Shown: positions 18,425-25,212 of the stretch, in pieces
How positions within the stretch are numbered: position 1 is the stretch's first letter
Layout of the letters: each line of letters starts with the position of its first letter
Position numbers and translations under genes: made by a program
Notes under the pieces: generated by a model
The model's database searches: none
The model's input: the letters and a program-made list of their open reading frames with translations, nothing else
Told to the model about the DNA's origin: nothing
Source of the DNA: Chromatiaceae bacterium
GTDB lineage: Bacteria; Pseudomonadota; Gammaproteobacteria; Chromatiales; Chromatiaceae
Length of the DNA: 64,000 nt
Reading direction: 5' to 3'
NCBI GenBank assembly: GCA_016714645.1
Contig: JADKCI010000004.1
Coordinates: 1-64,000 of the forward strand

Positions 18425-20002
18425 ATGATGACTGAACGATGCACAGGTCAACAACAGGGGGATCATGGCCAGGACAACCCCCCCTTGGGAGTCCAGCTTT
18501 CAGTTGATCATCATCCCGATTCACCGCTAACCCCCCAGGCCCGTATCGCCCGCCAAGCGGAACTGGTGGCCGGCCTGCTGGCGATTCTGCCGGAGACCTT
18601 CGTGCTGCACGAGGCGGAGGATTTGCGCCCCTATGAGTGCGACGGCCTCTCCGCCTACCGCCAATTGCCCCTGGCAGTGGCCCTGCCTGGCCAGGTCGAG
18701 GAGGTCCAGGCCATCCTGCGCCTCTGCCAGCGGCTGGGGGTGCCGGTGGTGGCCCGGGGCGCGGGCACGGGCCTGTCCGGTGGGGCCTTGCCCCACGCGG
18801 ACGGCCTGCTGCTGTCCCTGGCGCGGCTCAAGTCCATCCTCCATATCGATCCCCTGGCCCGCACCGCCCGGGTCCAGCCGGGGGTGCGCAACCTGGCTAT
18901 CTCCGAGGCGGCGCGCCCCCATGGCCTCTACTATGCCCCGGATCCCTCGTCCCAGATCGCCTGCACCATCGGCGGTAATGTGGCGGAAAATGCCGGGGGC
19001 GTGCATTGCCTGAAATACGGCCTGACGGTCCATAACCTCCTGAAACTGGAGGTCATTACTATGGAGGGGGAACGCCTGACCCTGGGCGCCGATGCCCTGG
19101 ATGCCCCCGGCTATGACCTGCTCGCCCTCCTGACCGGCTCCGAGGGCCTGCTCGGGGTGGTGGTCGAGATCACCGTCCGCCTCCTCCCCCTGCCGGAGCG
19201 GGCCCAGGTGCTGCTCGCCGCCTATGACGACATCGGCCAGGCCGGCGCGGCGGTGGGGGCCATCATCGCCGCGGGCATCATCCCCGCTGGCCTGGAGATG
19301 ATGGACAATCCCGCCATCCGCGCCGCCGAGGCCTTCGTCCACGCCGGCTATCCGGTGGAGGCTGCGGCCATTCTGCTGTGCGAGCTGGACGGCGCCAACG
19401 AGGAGGTGTCGCAGGATATCCTGCGGGTGCGCCAGATCCTCCTGGAGAGCGGCGCCGTCGAGGTGCGCACCGCCCGGGACGAGGCCGAGCGGCTCCTCTT
19501 TTGGAAGGGGCGCAAGGCGGCTTTTCCCGCCGTCGGTCGCCTGTCGCCGGATTATTACTGCATGGATGGGACCATACCGCGTCGGCGCCTGTCCGAGGTG
19601 CTGGGGCGCATCGCCGCGATGTCCGCCGCCTATGGCCTGCCGGTGGCCAATGTCTTCCATGCCGGCGATGGCAATCTCCACCCCCTCATCCTCTACGATG
19701 CCAATGTGCCCGGGGAGCTGGAGCGGACGGAGGAACTGGGCGGCAAGATCCTGGAGCTGTGCGTCGAGGTGGGCGGTACCATTACGGGCGAGCATGGGGT
19801 CGGCAAGGAAAAGATCGACCAGATGTGCGTCCAGTTCCAGCCCCAGGAGTTGGCCCAGTTCCATGCCGTCAAGGCCGCCTTCGATCCGGCGGGCCTGCTG
19901 AATCCCGCCAAGGCCGTGCCCACCCTACATCGCTGCGCCGAGTTCGGCGCCATGCACGTCCACGCCAATCAGCTTAGGTTTCCCGACCTGCCGAGGTTCT
20001 GA
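18425..20002 (+). CDS. glcD: glycolate oxidase subunit GlcD (FAD-linked)
   Basis: The FAD-binding catalytic subunit of glycolate oxidase, which oxidises glycolate to glyoxylate. It is useful to autotrophs that form phosphoglycolate. The PCMH FAD domain shows ARGAGTGLSGGALP and IGGNVAENAGG. GSEGLLGVV lies in the FAD domain and GEHGVGKEK marks the substrate/flavin pocket at the C-terminus. I start at the ATG at 18425 with an AGGGG site 9 nt upstream, giving 525 residues. An in-frame extension back to 18092 is unlike the family. First gene of glcDEF, ending 3 nt before glcE. Confidence 0.93.
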   Translation: MMTERCTGQQQGDHGQDNPPLGVQLSVDHHPDSPLTPQARIARQAELVAGLLAILPETFVLHEAEDLRPYECDGLSAYRQLPLAVALPGQVEEVQAILRLCQRLGVPVVARGAGTGLSGGALPHADGLLLSLARLKSILHIDPLARTARVQPGVRNLAISEAARPHGLYYAPDPSSQIACTIGGNVAENAGGVHCLKYGLTVHNLLKLEVITMEGERLTLGADALDAPGYDLLALLTGSEGLLGVVVEITVRLLPLPERAQVLLAAYDDIGQAGAAVGAIIAAGIIPAGLEMMDNPAIRAAEAFVHAGYPVEAAAILLCELDGANEEVSQDILRVRQILLESGAVEVRTARDEAERLLFWKGRKAAFPAVGRLSPDYYCMDGTIPRRRLSEVLGRIAAMSAAYGLPVANVFHAGDGNLHPLILYDANVPGELERTEELGGKILELCVEVGGTITGEHGVGKEKIDQMCVQFQPQELAQFHAVKAAFDPAGLLNPAKAVPTLHRCAEFGAMHVHANQLRFPDLPRF

Positions 20003-20005
20003 GTG

Positions 20006-21145
20006 ATGACAGAAAGCATGAATCAGGACCTTACCCAAATGTTGGCGGAGCGGGTGGCCGCGGCCCAGGGCGCGGGCCGCCCGCAGCGCATCCAGGGCGG
20101 CGGCACCAAGGCCTGGCTGGGGCGAACCGTGGAGGGTGAGACCCTGGAGGTCGCCGGCCATCGCGGCATCCTCAGCTACGAGCCCACCGAACTCGTCATC
20201 ACCGCCCGGGCCGGTACGCCCCTGGCCGAGATCAAGGTCGCCCTGGCAGAGCGCGGTCAGTGGCTGGCCTTCGAGCCGCCCCATTTTGACGTGCGCCCCA
20301 ATCCCGATGGCCGGCCCGGCGCTGACGCCACCCTGGGGGGGATCATCGCCTGCGGCCTCTCGGGTCCCGCCCGGCCCTATGCCGGTGCCGCCCGGGACTT
20401 CGTCCTGGGGGTCAGGATCATCAATGGCCGTGGGGAGGTGCTGCGGTTTGGCGGCGAGGTGATGAAAAACGTCGCCGGTTATGACCTGTCGCGCCTCATG
20501 GTCGGGGCCCAGGGTACCCTGGGCGTCTTGCTGGAGGTCAGCCTCAAGGTGTTGCCGCGCCCGGCCACCGACCTGACCCTGGCCCTCGAACTCACGGCGG
20601 GGGAGGCCATCGACCGCTTCAACCGCTGGGCCGGTCAGCCTTTGCCCCTTAGCGCGGCCTGCCATGACGGCGAACGAGCCTATGTGCGGCTCGCCGGCAG
20701 CGAGGCGGCGGTGCAGGCCGCGCGCGCCCGGTTGGGGGGCGAGGCGGTAGGGGCGGGGGCCGATTTCTGGCGTGGCGTGCGCGAATTGAGCCATGCCTTC
20801 TTCCGGAATCCGGCGCCCCTGTGGCGGTTGTCTCTACCGCCCACCGCGCCCCATGATCCCAGTCTGGGACCCCACTTCATCGACTGGGGTGGGGCCCTGC
20901 GCTGGGTCCAGAGCGAGCACCCCCTCTGGCCGGTGGCTCAGGCCGCGGGGGGGCATGCCACCTGTTACGGTCGCCGGCCGGCTGGCCAGCCAGGTCTTCA
21001 GGTGAGTGGCCAGGCTGGCGATCCGCCTGGCGGGCAGGTCTTTCAGCCCCTGCCGCCCGCCCTGCTGGCCCTCCACCAGCGCCTCAAGGCCGCCCTGGAT
21101 CCGCGCGGCATCCTTAATCCTGGCCGCCTCTATCGGGATTTATAG
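20006..21145 (+). CDS. glcE: glycolate oxidase subunit GlcE (FAD-binding)
   Basis: The second FAD-binding subunit of glycolate oxidase, 379 residues from the ATG at 20006 (a GTG directly before it at 20003 is an alternative). The shortened PCMH domain contains IQGGGTKAWLG, DATLGGIIACGLSG and AGYDLSRLMVGAQGTLGVL. The C-terminus ends KAALDPRGILNPGRLYRDL, the usual GlcE tail. It follows glcD almost without a gap and precedes glcF by 2 nt, so the three are co-translated in one operon. Confidence 0.93.
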   Translation: MTESMNQDLTQMLAERVAAAQGAGRPQRIQGGGTKAWLGRTVEGETLEVAGHRGILSYEPTELVITARAGTPLAEIKVALAERGQWLAFEPPHFDVRPNPDGRPGADATLGGIIACGLSGPARPYAGAARDFVLGVRIINGRGEVLRFGGEVMKNVAGYDLSRLMVGAQGTLGVLLEVSLKVLPRPATDLTLALELTAGEAIDRFNRWAGQPLPLSAACHDGERAYVRLAGSEAAVQAARARLGGEAVGAGADFWRGVRELSHAFFRNPAPLWRLSLPPTAPHDPSLGPHFIDWGGALRWVQSEHPLWPVAQAAGGHATCYGRRPAGQPGLQVSGQAGDPPGGQVFQPLPPALLALHQRLKAALDPRGILNPGRLYRDL

Positions 21146-21147
21146 GT

Positions 21148-22395
21148 ATGCAGACCCAACTGGCCGATTTCATCCGTGACAGTCACCAGGGCCAGGAGGC
21201 GGACGCCATCCTGAGATCCTGTGTGCATTGCGGTTTCTGTACCGCCACCTGTCCCACTTACCAGCTCCTGGGCGATGAACTGGATGGACCCCGGGGCCGC
21301 ATCTATCTGATCAAGCAGGTCCTGGAAGGCCAGACCCCCAGCCGCAGGACCCAGCTCCACCTGGATCGCTGTCTGACCTGCCGCTCCTGCGAGACGACCT
21401 GCCCCTCCGGCGTGCGCTATGGCCGGCTGGTGGATATCGGCCGTGCCGCCGTCGAGGCCACCGTGCCGCGCCCCTGGGACGAGCGGCTGGCGCGGCGCCT
21501 GCTGCGCTGGCTGGTGCCCTCGCGGTTGCGCTTCGGCCTCTTTCTCGGTCTTGGCCAACTGTTCCGCCCCCTGCTGCCGGCGAGTCTGAAGGCCAAGGTG
21601 CCGCCGCGCCGGGTCGCAGGACCCTGGCCGACCGCCCACCGGCCCCGCACCCTGCTGGCCCTCGCGGGCTGCGCCCAAGCGGCGGCGACCCCCGATACCA
21701 ATGCCGCCGCCGCCCGGGTCCTGGATCGCCTGGGCATAAGCCTGGTCGAGATCCCGCGGGCGGGTTGTTGCGGGGCCCTGCCGCACCACCTGGGCGCGGA
21801 GGAGGAGGCCCTGACCATGATCCGGCGCAACATCGACGCCTGGTGGCCCCAGGTCGAGGCCGGCGCCGAGGCTATCCTGGTGACTGCCAGCGGTTGCGGG
21901 GCCATGGTCAAGGATTATGGCGTCCTGCTCGCCCAGGACCCGGTCTATGCCGCCAAGGCGGCCCGGATTGCGGGCCTGGCCCGGGATCCGAGCGAGGTGC
22001 TGGCGGTCGAGTTGGCCCGCCCGGAGGTCGCCCTGCCCCCGCCCGGGGCCGGGCGAAAAATCGCCTTTCATTCGCCCTGCAGCCTCCAGCACGGGCAGAA
22101 GCTGCCGGGTCTGGCCGAGGGCCTGCTGACCCGGCTCGGCTACGAGCTGACCCCAGTGGCCGACGGCCACCTCTGCTGTGGCTCGGCCGGCAGCTATTCC
22201 CTGCTGCAACCCGTTCTGGCGCGGCAACTGCGCGACAACAAGCTCGCCAGCCTGGCCGCCGGCGGCCCTGAGTGCATCGCCACCGCCAATGTCGGGTGTC
22301 AGTTGCACCTGGAGTCTGGTACCCGGATTCCCGTGCGGCATTGGATCGAGCTGGTTGACGAGGTGTTGGCCGTTAATCCCGCGGCGCGGACCTAG
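21148..22395 (+). CDS. glcF: glycolate oxidase iron-sulfur subunit GlcF
   Basis: The electron-transfer subunit, 415 residues. Two [4Fe-4S] motifs are visible at Cys25/28/31/35 (CVHCGFCTATCP) and Cys76/79/82/86 (CLTCRSCETTCP). Two CCG domains follow, with GCCGALPHH and CCGSAGSYS. It would accept electrons from the flavin subunits and pass them to the quinone pool at the membrane. Last gene of glcDEF, followed after 91 bp by grxD in the same direction. Confidence 0.95.
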   Translation: MQTQLADFIRDSHQGQEADAILRSCVHCGFCTATCPTYQLLGDELDGPRGRIYLIKQVLEGQTPSRRTQLHLDRCLTCRSCETTCPSGVRYGRLVDIGRAAVEATVPRPWDERLARRLLRWLVPSRLRFGLFLGLGQLFRPLLPASLKAKVPPRRVAGPWPTAHRPRTLLALAGCAQAAATPDTNAAAARVLDRLGISLVEIPRAGCCGALPHHLGAEEEALTMIRRNIDAWWPQVEAGAEAILVTASGCGAMVKDYGVLLAQDPVYAAKAARIAGLARDPSEVLAVELARPEVALPPPGAGRKIAFHSPCSLQHGQKLPGLAEGLLTRLGYELTPVADGHLCCGSAGSYSLLQPVLARQLRDNKLASLAAGGPECIATANVGCQLHLESGTRIPVRHWIELVDEVLAVNPAART

Positions 22396-22486
22396 CCCGG
22401 TGGCTGGGCTTCCTTGAAATGGGCCCCTGCGGCCCGATCTCAGCCCCACTCCATCCCCTATTTTTTTCCTTAACAGAGGTCAGCCA

Positions 22487-22813
22487 ATGGACGTCCTGGA
22501 GCGTATCGATCAGCAGGTCAAGGGTAATGCCATCGTCATTTTCATGAAGGGCACCCCCCAGTTTCCCCAGTGCGGCTTTTCCATGCGCGCCGCCGCCGCC
22601 CTCAAGGAGTGTGGCGTCCCCTTCGCCCATGTCAACGTCCTCCAGGATATGGAGATCTTTGAAAACCTGCCGCGTTATGCGGACTGGCCGACTTTTCCCC
22701 AAATCTACATCGATGGCGAGCTGGTCGGGGGCTGCGATATCACCCTGGAACTCCATGCCACGGGTGAACTCAAGTCCCTGGCGGAGTCGGCGGCGGCCAA
22801 GGCCACGGCCTGA
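22487..22813 (+). CDS. grxD: monothiol glutaredoxin (Grx4 type)
   Basis: A 108-residue monothiol glutaredoxin with the CGFS active site at Cys29 and the family signatures FMKGTPQFPQCGFS and WPTFPQIYIDGELVGGCDI. Proteins of this class bind a glutathione-ligated [2Fe-2S] cluster, often with BolA, and deliver iron-sulfur clusters. That role would suit the nearby GlcF, although this is context only. Length and termini are standard. Confidence 0.96.
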   Translation: MDVLERIDQQVKGNAIVIFMKGTPQFPQCGFSMRAAAALKECGVPFAHVNVLQDMEIFENLPRYADWPTFPQIYIDGELVGGCDITLELHATGELKSLAESAAAKATA

Positions 22814-22896
22814 TCGGCTGGCGCGAGCGACCTGGCCGGACCGGCGGCCGGGTACGACATCTTGATCCCGGGAGCCTGTCACACGAGGAAACTGCT

Positions 22897-23454
22897 ATGT
22901 CCGAGGCCGATCGCTACACCCTGGTACAACGCCTGCTGCACTGGCTCCTGGCCTTGCTGGTAATTCCCGCCCTGGGGGTGGGTCTAACCCTCGGCTGGCT
23001 GGGGTTCGATGGCACTAAGGACGCCTTTGGGGGTGAGGTGACTGATGCCCTCTATACTGGGCACAAGACGATGGGGGTGCTGATTCTGGCTCTGATGACC
23101 TTCCGTCTGGTGATGCGCCTGACCCTGGGCGCCCCGCCCCCCGTCCCCACCCTGACCCAGTTCGAGCGCCTGGCCAGCCAGGCGGTTCATGCCCTGCTGT
23201 ACCTGGTCCTCCTGGCCCAGCCCATAGTGGGCTGGCTGGCGACAGCGGCTGGGGGTTACCCGGTCCAGTTGTTCGCCTGGACCTTGCCCGGGCTGATCGC
23301 CAAGGATCCGGCCCTGAGCGAGAAGCTGTTTCAGCTTCACGGCGTCCTGGGCTGGACCCTGCTCGCCTTGTTGGCGCTCCACATCGGGGCCGCGCTCATG
23401 CATTGGCTGGTGAAGCGCGACGGGGTGATGAGGCGTATGAGCCTCTTCTCCTGA
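22897..23454 (+). CDS. cytochrome b561 family membrane protein
   Basis: A 185-residue membrane protein with four hydrophobic helices. Candidate haem-ligand histidines lie in helix 1 (QRLLHWLLAL), helix 2 (YTGHKTMGVL), helix 3 (AVHALLYLV) and helix 4 (LHIGAALMHWL), the bacterial CybB/YodB arrangement. It probably oxidises quinol or moves electrons across the membrane. It comes 83 bp after grxD and 16 bp before the RibD-like reductase gene, with which it may be co-transcribed. Confidence 0.88.
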   Translation: MSEADRYTLVQRLLHWLLALLVIPALGVGLTLGWLGFDGTKDAFGGEVTDALYTGHKTMGVLILALMTFRLVMRLTLGAPPPVPTLTQFERLASQAVHALLYLVLLAQPIVGWLATAAGGYPVQLFAWTLPGLIAKDPALSEKLFQLHGVLGWTLLALLALHIGAALMHWLVKRDGVMRRMSLFS

Positions 23455-23470
23455 ACCGGCGGTTAGGGTT

Positions 23471-24454
23471 GTGGCATTAGCCCAGAGCAAGGCCTCCCGG
23501 CCCCTGCCGACGCTGGGCCCAGCGGCGAGCCTGGCCTGGTCCACCCTTCTGGGTACCCAGCGTCTGGTCCGGCGCGGGACTCTGCCCGAGGGCCCAACCA
23601 CCTTCGCGGCGGATGCGGTTGCGGGGCTGAAACCCGTGACCGAGGCCGCGACCGAGGCCCTCATCACCTGGTCCCCGGGGTCGGACTGGGGGCTAGCCCC
23701 CGCCGCCCAAGGCGAGGCGCGGGCCCTGCTTGATCTCTACCTGCCGCTGCTGCCCCGCCACCCTGGCGAGACCCTGACCCTGGGCCACCTGGGGCAGAGC
23801 CTCGATGGCTTTATCGCCACCACCCAGGGGGAGTCCTGCTTCGTCACCGGTCCGGAAAACATCCTGCACCTGCATTGCCTGCGCGCCCTCTGCGATGCCG
23901 TTCTGGTGGGGGCCGAGACAGTGGCCGCCGACAACCCGCGGCTGACCACCCGGCTGGTGCCTGGCGACAATCCGGTCCGGGTGGTGCTCGATCCCCGCCT
24001 GCGGCTCCCGGCGGAGCGGCACCTCTTCCAGGACGGGGCCGCGCCGACCCTGCTGGTCCGGGCCGAGGGGCGGGCGGGGCCCCGACATCAGGGCCAGGCG
24101 GAGGTTTTGACGGTGCCGGCCACCCCCGAGGGTCGCCCGCGGCTGGACGCCCTGGTCGCGGCGCTCCACCGGCGCGGGCTGCGGCGGCTGTTCGTCGAGG
24201 GTGGCGGCCTGACTGTGTCCAGCTTCCTGGCCGCCGGGCTGCTGGATCGCCTGCAGGTGGCGGTGGCCCCCCTCCTGATCGGCACCGGCCGGCGCGGTCT
24301 GAGTCTGCCGGCGCCCGCCGCCCTCGGCGATTGCCTGCGCCCCGGTTGCCGGATCTTTCGCATGGGCGAGGATATCCTTTTCGATTGCGAACCCCGGGCA
24401 GCCGCGGCGGACGGGGAGGGGACCTTGCCATTCAGCCTCACCCGTATCCGTTGA
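23471..24454 (+). CDS. RibD-type (dihydrofolate-reductase-fold) reductase
   Basis: A 327-residue protein. The C-terminal ~230 residues form a RibD_C/DHFR-fold pyrimidine reductase: LGQSLDGFIAT, DAVLVGAETVAADNPRLTTR, RRLFVEGGGLTVSSFL and a VAPLLIGTGRRG strand. The ~95-residue N-terminal part is not the RibD deaminase domain and is not recognised. In riboflavin synthesis this fold reduces the ribosylamino-pyrimidinone; the odd N-terminus and genomic isolation from rib genes point to a specialised paralogue, possibly tied to the operon at 46.6-50.3 kb. The start is a GTG. Confidence 0.75.
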   Translation: MALAQSKASRPLPTLGPAASLAWSTLLGTQRLVRRGTLPEGPTTFAADAVAGLKPVTEAATEALITWSPGSDWGLAPAAQGEARALLDLYLPLLPRHPGETLTLGHLGQSLDGFIATTQGESCFVTGPENILHLHCLRALCDAVLVGAETVAADNPRLTTRLVPGDNPVRVVLDPRLRLPAERHLFQDGAAPTLLVRAEGRAGPRHQGQAEVLTVPATPEGRPRLDALVAALHRRGLRRLFVEGGGLTVSSFLAAGLLDRLQVAVAPLLIGTGRRGLSLPAPAALGDCLRPGCRIFRMGEDILFDCEPRAAAADGEGTLPFSLTRIR

Positions 24455-24516
24455 GGGCTCGGGATGCTGGCTACCGGCGTCGTTCGCCCCTGGACATTTA
24501 TCAGGCAGCAGGCGAC

Positions 24517-24876
24517 TTATTCCGCCCGCGACAGCAGGCTTTCGTAGGGAATCCGCAGACCCTGATGCAGGCGTTGCACCATGCGCGGACTGAGCCCTCG
24601 TTTGCGGTTCAGCACTTCCGAGACGCGACCGCTCGGCCCAATGAAGGCCTCCAGATCCTTCGCCACCAAACCCTGTTGTTCCATACGGAATTTGATGGCC
24701 TCCACCGGGTCCGCGGGGCCAATGGGCCAGTGCTGGTTTTCGTAGGCTTCGACCAAGGTAACCAGTACGTCCCTCTCGTCGGCCTCGGGCGACCCTGGCG
24801 CCGCCTGAAAAATGGCCTCAAGGCGGCCAAAAGCGGCGCGCAGGTCATCATCATTTCGGATCGGCTTAATAGTCAT
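24517..24876 (-). CDS. higA: HigA-type antitoxin
   Basis: A 119-residue Xre-family antitoxin. The C-terminal helix-turn-helix is visible as LVAKDLEAFIGPSGRVSEVL followed by LNRKRGLSPRMVQRLHQGL, the usual HigA arrangement. The acidic N-terminal half should wrap the toxin. It overlaps the upstream toxin gene by 11 nt, giving the toxin-first order typical of higBA. The antitoxin or the complex should repress the promoter at 25181-25208. Confidence 0.88.
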   Translation of the reverse strand: MTIKPIRNDDDLRAAFGRLEAIFQAAPGSPEADERDVLVTLVEAYENQHWPIGPADPVEAIKFRMEQQGLVAKDLEAFIGPSGRVSEVLNRKRGLSPRMVQRLHQGLRIPYESLLSRAE

Positions 24877-25174
24877 TTACGGTTTCCACATCAATGCGAT
24901 CGTATTGGGCATGGGTGCCGACAAATTTCACCCAGGCAATCCCCGCCTGGTATTGCATTTCCACCACCAGTCGGTACTTGTTGCCAGCAATATTGAATAC
25001 CACGCGATTGTTGCCACAAAGGCTGGCATGGCGGTACAGCCTCTTGATGTCCCCTGGGCAAGTCCATGAGGCCTGCGCAGCCTCTTCATACCAGGCCTCC
25101 AGGGGGCCTCGCGCATCGGCATGCGGGGGATGCTCCCAAAATTTCCTCAGCGTGCTTTTCGAAATGATGCGCAT
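24866..25174 (-). CDS. higB: HigB-type mRNA interferase toxin
   Basis: A 102-residue RelE-superfamily toxin of the HigB subgroup: MRIISKSTLRKFWEHPPHAD at the start, NRVVFNIAGNKYRLVVEM in the core and WVKFVGTHAQYDRID near the end, where the conserved His and Tyr sit. Homologues cleave mRNA on the ribosome. First gene of the two-gene module and apparently intact, as is its antitoxin. Confidence 0.9.
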   Translation of the reverse strand: MRIISKSTLRKFWEHPPHADARGPLEAWYEEAAQASWTCPGDIKRLYRHASLCGNNRVVFNIAGNKYRLVVEMQYQAGIAWVKFVGTHAQYDRIDVETVNDY

Positions 25175-25180
25175 CCGGAT

Positions 25181-25208
25181 ATTCTAGTTCCCATTTTGGG
25201 AGATGCAA
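25181..25208 (-). promoter_or_regulatory. higBA promoter with operator palindrome
   Basis: On the minus strand TTGCAT-N16-TAGAAT lies just upstream of higB. The spacer holds the palindrome TCCCA-TTT-TGGGA (25189-25201), a likely HigA site. It ends 5 bp before the divergent gene at 25213, so repression might affect both. Confidence 0.5.
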
Positions 25209-25212
25209 GCGG